From contig NC_079877.1 of the NCBI RefSeq assembly GCF_029227915.1, forward strand, positions 32,577,851-32,641,850: DNA of 64,000 nt, in the 5' to 3' direction. The stretch comes from Hydractinia symbiolongicarpus (lineage: Eukaryota > Cnidaria > Hydrozoa > Anthoathecata > Hydractiniidae). Numbering within the stretch: the first letter of the stretch is position 1; the number at the start of each line of letters is the position of its first letter. Positions 13,355 to 26,389 of the stretch are shown here, piece after piece. Under the pieces are notes generated by a model. It did no database searches, had not been told where the DNA came from, and saw nothing but the letters and a program-made list of their open reading frames with translations. Both the position numbers and the translations under genes were made by a program.

Positions 13355-16300
13355 CGTTCGGGAAATGAGTTTACACCCTGGGTACTTTGTTGTATACTTT
13401 TGACTATACAGGCCGAGTCTGGGATTTACGGGAAATTGCAGGTTTTCGCTTGCCGGCGTTTGAACTTCTTTTATTCAACGTCTCATCAAAAATGAAAACA
13501 TTTATAAAAACTACAAGTCTCATGGGCTTTAGTGGTGAAATAATAATTTAAAAAATCGTTCGGGAAATGAGTTTACTCACAGGGTACTTTCTTTGTATAC
13601 TTTTGACTATACGGGCTGAGTCTGGGATTTACGGGAAATCGCAGGTTTTCGTTTGCCGGCGATTAAACTTCTTTTATTCAGCGTCTCATCAAAAATGAAA
13701 ACATTTTTGAAAACTACAAGTCTCATGCGTTTTAGTGCTGAAAAAATAATTTAAAAAATCGTTCGGGAAATGAGTTTACACCCTGGGTACTTTCTTTGTA
13801 TACTTTTGACTTTACAGGCCGAGTCCGGGATTTACTGGAAATCGCAGGTTTTAGTTTGCCGGCGTTTAAACTTTTTTTATTCAGCGTCTCATCAAAAATG
13901 AAAGCAAGTTTGAAGACTACAAGTCTCATGCGTTTTCGTGGTCAAAAAAAAATTTAAAAAATCGTTCGGGAAATGATTTTACTCCCGGGGTACTTTCTTT
14001 GTATACTTTTGATTATACGGGCCGAGTCTGGGATTTACGGGAAATCGCGGGTTTTCTTTTGCCAGCGATTAAACTTCTTTTATTCAGCGTCTCATCAAAA
14101 ATGAAAACATTTTTAAAAACTACAAGTCTCAGGGGCTTTAGTGGTGAAATAATAATTTAAAAATCGTTTGGGAAATGAGTTTAGTCCCTGGGTACTTTCT
14201 TTGTATACTTTTGACAATACGGGCCGAGTCCGGGATTTACGGGAAATCGCAGGTTTTCGTTTGCCGGCGATTAAACTTCTTTTATTCAGCGTCTCATCAA
14301 AAATGAAAACATTTTTGAAAACTACAAGTCTTATGCGTTTTAGTGGTGAAATATAATTTAAAAAATCGTTCTGGAAATGAGTTTACTCCCTGGGTACTTT
14401 CTTTGTATACATTCGCCTATACGGGCCAAGCCCGGGATTTACGGGAAATCGCGGGATTTCGTTTGCCGGCTATTAAACTTCTTTTATTCAGCGTCTCATC
14501 AAGAATGAAAACATTTTTGAAAACTACAAGTCTTATGCGTTTTAGTGGTGAAAAAATAATTTAAAAAATCGTTCTGGAAATGAGTTTACTCACAGGGTAC
14601 TTTCTTTGTATACATTCGACTATACGGGCCAAGCCCGGGATTTACGGGAAATCGCGGGTTTAGGTTTACCGGCGATTAAACCTCTTTCATTAAGCGTCTC
14701 ATCAAAAATGAAAACATTTTTGAAAACTACAAGTCTCATGGGCTTTAGTGGTGAAATAATAATTTAAAAATCGTTTGGGAAATGAGTTTACACCCTGGGT
14801 ACTTCCTTTGTATACTTTTGACAATACGGCCCGAGTCCGGGATTTACGGGAAATGGCGGGTTTTCGTTTGCCGGCGATTAAACTTCTTTTATTCAGCGTC
14901 TCATCAAAAATGAAAACATTTTTAAAAACTACAAGTCTTATGCGTTTTCGTGGTCAAAAAAAAAATTAAAAAATCGTTCGGGAAATGATTTTCCTCCCTG
15001 GGTACTTTCTTTGTATACTTTTGACTATACGGGCCGAGTCCGGTATTTACGGGAAATCGCGGGTTTTCGTTTGCCGGCGATTAAACTTCTTTTATTCAGC
15101 GTCTCATCAAAAATGAAAACATTTTTAAAAACTACAAGTCTCATGGGCTTTAGTGGTGAAATAATAATTTAAAACTCATTTGGGAAATGAGTTTAGTCCC
15201 TGGGTACTTCCTTTGTATACTTTTGACAATACGGCCCGAGTCCGGGATTTACGGGAAATCGCAGGTTTTCGTTTGCCGGCGATTAAACTTCTTTCATTAA
15301 GCGTCTCATCAAAAATGAAAACATTTTTAAAAACTACAAGTCTCATGGGCTTTAGTGGTGAAAAAAAAATTTAAAAATTCGTTCGGGAAATGAGTTTACT
15401 CCCTGGGTACTTTCTTTGTACACATTCGCCTATACGGGCCAAGCCCGGGATTTACGGGAAATCGCGGGATTTCATTTGCCGGCGATTAAACTTCTTTTAT
15501 TCAGCGTCTCATCAAGAATGAAAACATTTTTGAAAACTACAAGTCTTATGCGTTTTAGTGGTGAAAAAATAATTTAAAAAATCGTTCTGGAAATGAGTTT
15601 ACTCACAGGGTACTTTCTTTGTATACATTCGACTATACGGGCCAAGCCCGGGATTTACGGGAAATCGCGGGTTTAGGTTTGCCGGCGATTAAACCTCTTT
15701 CATTAAGCGTCTCATCAAAAATGAAAACATTTTTGAAAACTACAAGTCTCATGGGCTTTAGTGGTGAAATAATAATTTAAAAATCGTTTGGGAAATGAGT
15801 TTACACCCTGGGTACTTCCTTTGTATACTTTTGACAATACGGCCCGAGTCCGGGATTTACGGGAAATCGCAGGTTTTCGTTTGCCGGCGATTAAACTTCT
15901 TTTATTCAGCGTCTCATCAAAAATGAAAACATTTTTGAAAACTACAAGTCTTATGCGTTTTAGTGGTGAAAAAATAATTTAAAAAATCGTTCTGGAAATG
16001 AGTTTACTCACAGGGTACTTTCTTTGTATACATTCGACTATACGGGCCAAGCCCGGGATTTACGGGAAATCGCGGGTTTAGGTTTGCCGGCGATTAAACC
16101 TCTTTCATTAAGCGTCTCATCAAAAATGAAAACATTTTTGAAAACTACAAGTCTCATGGGCTTTAGTGGTGAAATAATAATTTAAAAATCGTTTGGGAAA
16201 TGAGTTTACACCCTGGGTACTTCCTTTGTATACTTTTGACAATACGGCCCGAGTCCGGGATTTACGGGAAATCGCAGGTTTTCGTTTGCCGGCGATTAAA

Positions 16301-18083
16301 CTTCTTTTATTCAGCGTCTCATCAAAAATGAAAACATTTTTGAAAACTACAAGTCCTATGCGTTTTAGTGGTGAAAAAATAATTTAAAAAATCGTTCTGG
16401 AAATGAGTTTACTCACAGGGTACTTTCTTTGTATACATTCGACTATACGGACCAAGCCCGGGATTTACGGGAAATCGCGGGTTTAGGTTTGCCGGCGATT
16501 AAACCTCTTTCATTAAGCGTCTCATTAAAAATGAAAACATTTTTGAAAACTACAAGTCTCATGCGCTTTAGTGCTGAAAAAATAATTTAAAAAATCGTTC
16601 TGGAAATGAGTTTACTCACAGGGTACTTTCTTTGTATACATTCGACTATACGGGCCAAGCCCGGGATTTACGGGAAATCGCGGGATTTCGTTTGCCGGCG
16701 ATTAATATTCTTTTATTCAGCGTCTCATCAAGAATGAAAACATTTTTGAAAACTACAAGTCTCATGCGCTTTAGTGGTGAAAAAAAAATTTAAAAAATCG
16801 TTCGGGAAATGAGTTTACACACTGGGTACTTTCTTTGTATACATTCGCCTATACGGGCCAAGCCCGGGAATTACGGGAAATCGCGGGATTTCGTTTGCCG
16901 CCGATTAAACTCCTTTCATTAAGCGTCTCATCAAAAATGAAAACATTCTTGAAAACTGCAAGTCTCATGCGTTTTAGTGGTGAAAAGATAATTTAAAAAT
17001 CGTTTTGGAAATGAGTTTACTCACAGGGTACTTTCTTTGTATACATTCGACTATACGGGCCAAGCCTGGGATTTACGGGAAATCGCGGGTTTTCGCTTGC
17101 CGGCGATTAAACCACTTTCATTTCACAACGATTTTTTGAATTATTTTTTCACCACTAAAACGCATGAGACTTGTAGTGAAATAATAATTTAAAAAATCGT
17201 TCGGGAAATGAGTTTACTCCCTGGGTACTTGCTTTGAAAACATTCGACTACACGGGCCAAGCCCGGGATTTAGGGGAAATCGCAGGTTTTCGTTTGCCGG
17301 CGATTAAACTTCTTTTATTCAGCGTCTCATCAAAAATGAAAATATTTTTGAAAACTACAAGTCTTATGCGTTTTAGTGGTGAAAAAATAATATAAAAAAT
17401 CGTTCAGAAAATGAGTTTACTCCCTGGGTACTTTCTTTGTAAACTTTTGACTATACAGGCCGAGTGCGGGATTTACGTGAAATCGCAGGTTTTCGTTTGC
17501 CGGCGATTAAACCTCTTTCATTAAGCGTCTCATCAAAAATGAACACATTTTTGAAAACTACAAGTCTCATGCGTTTTAGTGGTGAAAAAAAAATTTAAAA
17601 AATCGTTCAGGAAATGAGTTTACTCCCTGGGTACTTTCTTTGCAAACATTCGACTACACGGGCCAAGCCCGGGATTTAGGGGAAATCGCTGGTTTTCCTT
17701 TGCCGGCGATTAAACCCCTTTTATTAAGCGTCTCATGAAAAATGAAAACATTTTTGAAAACTACAAGTCTTATGCGTTTTAGTGGTGAAAAAAAAATTTA
17801 AAAAATCGTTCTGGAAATGAGTTTACTCACAGGGTACTTTCTTTGTATACATTCGACTATACGGGCCAAGCCGGGGATTTAGGGGAAATCGCGGGATTTC
17901 GTTTGCCGGCGATTAAACTTCTTTCATTAAGTGTCTCATCAAAAATGAAAACATTCTTGAAAACTGCAAGTCTCATGCGTTTTAGTGGTGAAAAGATAAT
18001 TTAAAAATCGTTTTGGAAATGAGTTTACTCACAGGGTACTTTCTTTGTATACATTCGACTATACGGGCCAAGCCTAGGATTAA
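13240..18083 (+). repeat. Large intra-array segmental duplication, right copy (~4.8 kb)
   Basis: This is the second copy of about 1,950-6,950. One monomer is missing near 14,360: a type A-like monomer is fused to the attcgcc monomer, which in the other lineage (about 840-1,250) are separated by one type B copy. The copy ends near 18,083, where it continues into a cgcttgccgg monomer with the micro-inversion. It carries few substitutions relative to its partner, suggesting a fairly recent event. Confidence 0.85.
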
Positions 18084-18134
18084 CGGGAAATCGCGGGTTT
18101 TCGCTTGCCGGCGATTAAACCACTTTCATTTCAC

Positions 18135-20794
18135 AACGATTTTTTGAATTATTTTTTCACCACTAAAACGCATGAGACTTGTAGTGAAATAATAATTTAA
18201 AAAATCGTTCGGGAAATGAGTTTACTCCCTCGGTACTTGCTTTGAAAACATTTGACTACACGGGCCAAGCCCGGGATTTAGGGGAAATCGCGGGATTTCG
18301 TTTGCCGGCGATTAAACTTCTTTTATTCAGCGTCTCATCAAGAATGAAAACATTTTTGAAAACTACAAGTCTCATGCGCTTTAGTGGTGAAAAAAAAATT
18401 TAAAAAATCGTTCGGGAAATGAGTTTACACCCTGGGTACTTTCTTTGTATACATTCGCCTATACGGGCCAAGCCCGGGATTTACGGGAAATCGCGGGATT
18501 TCGTTTGCCGGCGATTAAACTTCTTTCATTAAACGTCTCATCAAAAATGAAAACATTCTTGAAAACTGTAAGTCTCATGCGTTTTAGTGGTGAAAAGATA
18601 ATTTAAAAATCGTTTTGGAAATGAGTTTACTCACAGGGTACTTTCTTTGTATACATTCGACTATACGGGCCAAGCCTGGGATTTACGGGAAATCGCGGGT
18701 TTTCGCTTGCCGGCGATTAAACCACTTTCATTTCACAACGATTTTTTGAATTATTTTTTCACCACTAAAACGCATGAGACTTGTAGTGAATTAATAATTT
18801 AAAAAATCGTTCGGGAAATGAGTTTACTCCCTCGGTACTTGCTTTGAAAACATTCGACTACACGGGCCAAGCCCGGGATTTAGGGGAAATCGCAGGTTTT
18901 CGTTTGCCGGTGATTAAACTTCTTTTATTCAGCGTCTCATCAAAAATGAAAACATTTTTGAAAACTACAAGTCTTATGCGTTTTAGTGGTGAAAAAATAA
19001 TATAAAAAATCGTTCTGGAAATGAGTTTACTCACAGGGTACTTTCTTTGTATACATTCGACTATACGGGCCAAGCCGGGGATTTACGGGAAATCGCGGGA
19101 TTTCGTTTGCCGGCGATTAAACTTCTTTCATTAAGTGTCTCATCAAAAATGAAAACATTCTTGAAAACTGCAAGTCTCATGCGTTTTAGTGGTGAAAAGA
19201 TAATTTAAAAATCGTTTTGGAAATGAGTTTACTCACAGGGTACTTTCTTTGTATACATTCGACTATACGGGCCAAGCCTGGGATTAACGGGAAATCGCGG
19301 GTTTTCGCTTGCCGGCGATTAAACCACTTTCATTTAACAACGATTTTTTGAATTATTTTTTCACCACTAAAACGCATGAGACTTGTAGTGAAATAATAAT
19401 TTAAAAAATCGTTCGGGAAATGAGTTTACTCCCTCGGTACTTGCTTTGAAAACATTCGACTACACGGGCCAAGCCCGGGATTTAGGGGAAATCGCGGGAT
19501 TTCGTTTGCCGGCGATTAAACTTCTTTTATTCAGCGTCTCATCAAGAATGAAAACATTTTTGAAAACTACAAGTCTCATGGGCTTTAGTGGTGAAATAAT
19601 AATTTAAAAATCGTTTGGGAAATGAGTTTACACCCTGGGTACTTCCTTTGTATACTTTTGACAATACGGCCCGAGTCCGGGATTTACGGGAAATCGCAGG
19701 TTTTCGTTTGCCGGCGATTAAACTTCTTTTATTCAGCGTCTCATCAAAAATGAAAACATTTTTGAAAACTACAAGTCCTATGCGTTTTAGTGGTGAAAAA
19801 ATAATTTAAAAAATCGTTCTGGAAATGAGTTTACTCACAGGGTACTTTCTTTGTATACATTCGACTATACGGGCCAAGCCGGGGATTTACGGGAAATCGC
19901 GGGATTTCGTTTGCCGGCGATTAAACTTCTTTCATTAAGTGTCTCATCAAAAATGAAAACATTCTTGAAAACTGCAAGTCTCATGCGTTTTAGTGGTGAA
20001 AAGATAATTTAAAAATCGTTTTGGAAATGAGTTTACTCACAGGGTACTTTCTTTGTATACATTCGACTATACGGGCCAAGCCTGGGATTAACGGGAAATC
20101 GCGGGTTTTCGCTTGCCGGCGATTAAACCACTTTCATTTCACAACGATTTTTTGAATTATTTTTTCACCACTAAAACGCATGAGACTTGTAGTGAAATAA
20201 TAATTTAAAAAATCGTTCGGGAAATGAGTTTACTCCCTCGGTACTTGCTTTGAAAACATTCGACTACACGGGCCAAGCCCGGGATTTAGGGGAAATCGCG
20301 GGATTTCGTTTGCCGGCGATTAAACTTCTTTTATTCAGCGTCTCATCAAGAATGAAAACATTTTTGAAAACTACAAGTCTCATGCGCTTTAGTGGTGAAA
20401 AAAAAATTTAAAAAATCGTTCGGGAAATGAGTTTACACCCTGGGTACTTTCTTTGTATACATTCGCAAATACGGGCCAAGCCCGGGATTTACGGGAAATC
20501 GCGGGATTTCGTTTGCCGGCGATTAAACTTCTTTCATTAAGCGTCTCATCAAAAATGAAAACATTCTTGAAAACTGCAAGTCTCATGCGTTTTAGTGGTG
20601 AAAAGATAATTTAAAAATCGTTTTGGAAATGAGTTTACTCACAGGGTACTTTCTTTGTATACATTCGACTATACGGGCCAAGCCTGGGATTTACGGGAAA
20701 TCGCGGGTTTTCGCTTGCCGGCGATTAAACCACTTTCATTTCACAACGATTTTTTGAATTATTTTTTCACCACTAAAACGCATGAGACTTGTAG
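18135..20794 (+). repeat. 602-bp three-monomer HOR with micro-inversion
   Basis: The inverted blocks at 18,135, 18,737, 19,339, 20,143 and 20,745 are 602, 602, 804 and 602 bp apart. The trimer order is the ggtacttgctttgaaaac monomer, a middle monomer, then the aaaagataatttaaaaatcg monomer that carries the inversion. Middle monomers vary (gcgctttag with attcgcc, or gccggtgatt). The 804-bp step carries one extra monomer of region-1 type. The same 602-bp trimer is seen at 8,220-8,822 and 30,847-31,449. Confidence 0.8.
19572..19852 (+). repeat. Region-1-type patch inside the trimer HOR
   Basis: About 280 bp here (catgggctttagtgg, acaccctgggtacttcc, gacaatacggcccgag, aagtcctatgcg) matches 16,150-16,430 at an offset of 3,422 bp, including the rare aagtccta variant shared with 5,220. 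The flanks belong to the micro-inversion HOR. The patch accounts for the one spacing of 804 bp instead of 602 bp. Insertion of one monomer by unequal exchange or conversion is the likely origin. Confidence 0.75.
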
Positions 20795-23700
20795 TGAAAT
20801 AATAATTTAAAAAATCGTTCGGGAAATGAGTTTACTCCCTCGGTACTTGCTTTGAAAACATTCGACTACACGGGCCAAGCCCGGGATTTAGGGGAAATCG
20901 CAGGTTTTCGTTTGCCGGTGATTAAACTTCTTCTATTCAGCGTCTCATCAAAAATGAAAACATTTTTGAAAACTACAAGTCTTATGCGTTTTAGTGGTGA
21001 AAAATAATATAAAAAATCGTTCAGAAAATGAGTTTACTCCCTGGGTACTTTCTTTGTAAACTTTTGACTATACGGGCCGAGTGCGGGATTTACGTGAAAT
21101 CGCGGGTTTTCGTTTGCCGGCGATTAAACCTCTTTCATTAAGCGTCTCATCAAAAATGAACACATTTTTGAAAACTACAAGTCTCATGCGTTTTAGTGGT
21201 GAAAAAATAATTTAAAAAATCGTTCGGAAAATGAGTTTACTCCCTGAGTACTTTCTTTGCAAACTTTTGACTATACGGGCCGAGTGCGGGATTTACGGGA
21301 AATCGCGGGTTTTCGTTTGCCGGCGATTAAACTTCTTTTCTTCAGCGTCCCATCAAAAATGAAAACATTTTTGAAACTACAAGTCTCATGCGTTTTAGGG
21401 GTGAAAAAATAATATAAAAAATCGTTCGGGAAATGAGTTTACTCACAGGGTACTTTCTTTGTATACATTCGACTATAGGGGCCAAGCCCGGGATTTACAG
21501 AAAATCGCGGGTTTTCGTTTGCCGCCGATTAAACCTCTTTCATTAAGCGTCTCATCAAAAATGAAAACATTTTTGAAAACTACAAGTCTTATGCGTTTTA
21601 GTGGTGAAAAAATAATATAAAAAATCGTTCAGAAAATGAGTTTACTCCCTGGGTACTTTCTTTGTAACCTTTTGACTATACGGGCCGAGTGCGGGCTTTA
21701 CGGGAAATCGCGGGTTTTCGTTTGCCGGCGATTAAACCTCTTTTATTAGGCGTCTCATCAAAAATGAAAACATTTTTGAAAACTACAAGTCTCATGCGTT
21801 TTAGTGGTGAAAAAAAAATTTAAAAAATCGTTCGGGAAATGAGTTTACTCCCTGGGTACTTTCTTTGTAAACATTCGACTACACGGGCCAAGCCCGGGAT
21901 TTAGGGGAAATCGCTGGTTTTCCTTTGCCGGCGATTAAACCCCTTTCATTAAGCGTCTCATGAAAAATGAAAACATTTTTGAAAACTACAAGTCTCATGC
22001 GTTATAGTGGTGAAAAAATAATTTAAAAATCGTTTTGGAAATGAGTTTACTCACAGGGTACTTTCTTTGTATACATTCGACTATACGGGCCAAGCCTGGG
22101 ATTTACGGGAAATCGCGGGTTTTCGCTTGCCGGCGATTAAACCACTTTCATTTCACAACGATTTTTTTGAATTATTTTTTCACCACTAAAACGCATGAGA
22201 CTTGTAGTGAAATAATAATTTAAAAAATCGTTCGGGAAATGAGTTTACTCCCTGGGTACTTGCTTTGAAAACATTCGACTACACGGGCCAAGCCCGGGAT
22301 TTAGGGGAAATCGCAGGTTTTCGTTTGCCGGCGATTAATCTTCTTTTATTCAGCGTCTCATCAAAAATGAAAACATTTTTGAAAACTACAAGTCTTATGC
22401 GTTTTAGTGGTGAAAAAATAATATAAAAAATCGTTCAGAAAATGAGTTTACTCCCTGGGTACTTTCTTTGTAAACTTTTGACTATACGGGCCGAGTGCGG
22501 GATTTACGTGAAATTGCGGGTTTTCGTTTGCCGGCGATTAAACCTCTTTCATTAGGCGTCTCATCAAAAATGAACACATTTTTGAAAACTACAAGTCTCA
22601 TGCGTTTTAGTGGTGAAAAAAAAATTTAAAAAATCGTTCAGGAAATGAGTTTACTCCCTGGGTACTTTCTTTGTAAACATTCGACTACACGGGCCAAGCC
22701 CGGGATTTAGGGGAAATCGCTGGTTTTCCTTTGCCGGCGATTAAACCCCTTTCATTAAGCGTCTCATGAAAAATGAAAACATTTTTGAAAACTACAAGTC
22801 TCATGCGTTATAGTGGTGAAAAAATAATTTAAAAAATCGTTCGGAAAATGAGTTTACTCCCTGAGTACTTTCTTTGCAAACTTTTGACTATACGGGCCGA
22901 GTGCGGGATTTAGGGGAAATCGCGGGTTTTCGTTTGCCGACGATTAAACTTCTTTTCTTCAGCGTCCCATCAAAAATGAAAACATTTTTGAAACTACAAG
23001 TCTCATGCGTTTTAGGGGTGAAAAAATAATATAAAAAATCGTTCGGGAAATGAGTTTACTCACAGGGTACTTTCTTTGTATACATTCGACTATAGGGGCC
23101 AAGCCCGGGATTTACAGGAAATCGCGGGTTTTCGTTTGCCGCCGATTAAACCTCTTTCATTAAGCGTCTCATCAAAAATGAAAACATTTTTGAAAACTAC
23201 AGGTCTTATGCGTTTTAGTGGTGAAAAAATAATATAAAAAATCTTTCAGAAAATGAGTTTACTCCCTGGGTACTTTCTTTGTAACCTTTTGACTATACGG
23301 GCCGAGTGCGGGATTTACGGGAAATCGCGGGTTTTCGTTTGCCGGCGATTAAACCTCTTTCATTAGGCGTCTCATCAAAAATGAAAACATTTTTGAAAAC
23401 TACAAGTCTCATGCGTTTTAGTGGTGAAAAAAAAATTTAAAAAATCGTTCGGGAAATGAGTTTACTCCCTGGGTTCTTTCTTTGTAAACATTCGACTACA
23501 CGGGCCAAGCCCGGGATTTACGGGAAATCGCGGGATTTCGTTTGCCGGCGATTAAACCACTTTCATTTCACAACGATTTTTTGAATTATTTTTTCACCAC
23601 TAAAACGCATGAGACTTGTAGTGAAATAATAATTTAAAAAATCGTTCGGGAAATGAGTTTACTCCCTGGGTACTTGCTTTGAAAACATTCGACTACACGG

Positions 23701-25440
23701 GCCAAGCCCGGGATTTAGGGGAAATCGCAGGTTTTCGTTTGCCGGCGATTAAACTTCTTTTATTCAGCGTCTCATCAAAAATGAAAACATTTTTGAAAAC
23801 TACAAGTCTCATGCGTTTTAGTGGTGAAAATCTAATTTTAAAAATCGTTCGGGAAATGAGTTTACTCCCTAAGTACTTTCTTTGTATACTTTTGACTATA
23901 CGGGCCTAGTCCAGGATTCACGGGAAATTGCGGGTTTTCGTTTGCCGGCGATTAAACTTCTTTTATTTAGCGTCTCATTAAAACTGAAAACATTTTTGAA
24001 AACTACAAGTCTAATGCGTTTTAGTGGTGAAAAAATAATTTAAAAAATTGTTCGGGAAATGAGTTTACTTCCTGGGTACTTTCTTTGTAAACTTTTGACT
24101 ATACGGGCCGAGTGCGGGATTTACGTGAAATTGCGGGTTTTCGTTTGCCGGCGATTAAACCTCTTTCATTAGGCGTCTCATCAAAAATGAACACATTTTT
24201 GAAAACTACAAGTCTCATGCGTTTTAGTGGTGAAAAAAAAATTTAAAAAATCGTTCAGGAAATGAGTTTACTCCCTGGGTACTTTCTTTGTAAACATTCG
24301 ACTACACGGGCCAAACCCGGGATTTAGGGGAAATCGCTGGTTTTCCTTTGCCGGCGATTAAACCCCTTTCATTAAGCGTCTCATGAAAAATGAAAACATT
24401 TTTGAAAACTACAAGTCTCATGCGTTATAGTGGTGAAAAAATAATTTAAAAAATCGTTCGGAAAATGAGTTTACTCCCTGAGTACTCTCTTTGCAAACTT
24501 TTGACTATACGGGCCGAGTGCGGGATTTAGGGGAAATTGCGGGTTTTCGTTTGCCGGCGATTAAACTTCTTTTCTTCAGCGTCCCATCAAAAATGAAAAC
24601 ATTTTTGAAACTACAAGTCTCATGCGTTTTAGGGGTGAAAAAATAATATAAAAGATCGTTCGGGAAATGAGTTTACTCACAGGGTACTTTCTTTGTATAC
24701 ATTCGACTATAGGGGCCAAGCCCGGGATTTACAGGAAATCGCGGGTTTTCGTTTGCCGCCGATTAAACCTCTTTCATTAAGCGTCTCATCAAAAATGAAA
24801 ACATTTTTGAAAACTACAAGTCTTATGCGTTTTAGTGGTGAAAAAATAATATAAAAAATCGTTCAGAAAATGAGTTTACTCCCTGGGTACTTTCTTTGTA
24901 ACCTTTTGACTATACGGGCCGAGTGCGGGATTTACGGGAAATCGCGGGTTTTCGTTTGCCGGCGATTAAACCTCTTTCATTAGGCGTCTCATCAAAAATG
25001 AAAACATTTTTGAAAACTACAAGTCTCATGCGTTTTAGTGGTGAAAAAAAAATTTAAAAAATCGTTCGGGAAATGAGTTTACTCCCTGGGTAATTTCTTT
25101 GTAAACATTCGACTACACGGGCCAAGCCCGGGATTTACGGGAAATCGCGGGATTTCGTTTGCCGGCGATTAAACTCCTTTCATTAAGCGTCTCATCAAAA
25201 ATGAAAACATTCTTGAAAACTGCAAGTCTCATGCGTTTTAGTGGTGAAAAGATAATTTAAAAATCGTTTTGGAAATGAGTTTACTCACAGGGTACTTTCT
25301 TTGTATACATTCGACTATACGGGCCAAGCCTGGGATTTACGGGAAATCGCGGGTTTTCGCTTGCCGGCGATTAAACCACTTTCATTTCACAACGATTTTT
25401 TGAATTATTTTTTCACCACTAAAACGCATGAGACTTGTAG
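20745..25440 (+). repeat. 7- and 9-monomer HOR units (1.41 and 1.82 kb), first set
   Basis: Units run between inverted blocks at 20,745, 22,157, 23,572 and 25,391 (1,412, 1,415 and 1,819 bp). Each passes through the same sequence of marked monomers, including gagtactttctttgcaaac, ataggggcc and gtaaccttttgac. The third unit has extra monomers near 23,830-24,060 with tctaattttaaaaatcg and ccctaagtac, which are not seen in the other units. Confidence 0.78.
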
Positions 25441-26389
25441 TGAAATAATAATTTAAAAAATCGTTCGGGAAATGAGTTTACTCCCTGGGTACTTGCTTTG
25501 AAAACATTCGACTACACGGGCCAAGCCCGGGATTTAGGGGAAATCGCAGGTTTTCGTTTGCCGGCGATTAAACTTCTTTTATTCAGCGTCTCATCAAAAA
25601 TGAAAACATTTTTGAAAACTACAAGTCTTATGCGTTTTAGTGGTGAAAAAATAATATAAAAAATCGTTCAGAAAATGAGTTTACTCCCTGGGTACTTTCT
25701 TTGTAAACTTTTGACTATACGGGCCGAGTGCGGGATTTACGTGAAATCGCGGGTTTTCGTTTGCCGGCGATTAAACCTCTTTCATTAAGCGTCTCATCAA
25801 AAATGAACACATTTTTGAAAACTACAAGTCTCATGCGTTTTAGTGGTGAAAAAAAAATTTAAAAAATCGTTCAGGAAATGAGTTTACTCCCTGGGTACTT
25901 TCTTTGTAAACATTCGACTACACGGGCCAAGCCCGGGATTTAGGGGAAATCGCTGGTTTTCCTTTGCCGGCGATTAAACCCCTTTCATTAAGCGTCTCAT
26001 GAAAAATGAAAACATTTTTGAAAACTACAAGTCTTATGCGTTTTAGTGGTGAAAAAAAAATTTAAAAAATCCTTCTGGAAATGAGTTTACTCACAGGGTA
26101 CTTTCTTTGTATACATTCGACTATACGGGCCAAGCCGGGGATTTACGGGAAATCGCGGGATTTCGTTTGCCGGCGATTAAACTTCTTTTATTCAGCGTCT
26201 CATCAAGAATGAAAACATTTTTGAAAACTACAAGTCTCATGCGCTTTAGTGGTGAAAAAAAAATTTAAAAAATCGTTCGGGAAATGAGTTTACACCCTGG
26301 GTACTTTCTTTGTATACATTCGCCTATACGGGGCAAGCCCGGGATTTAAGGGAAATCGCGGGATTTCGTTTGCCGGCGATTAAACTTCT

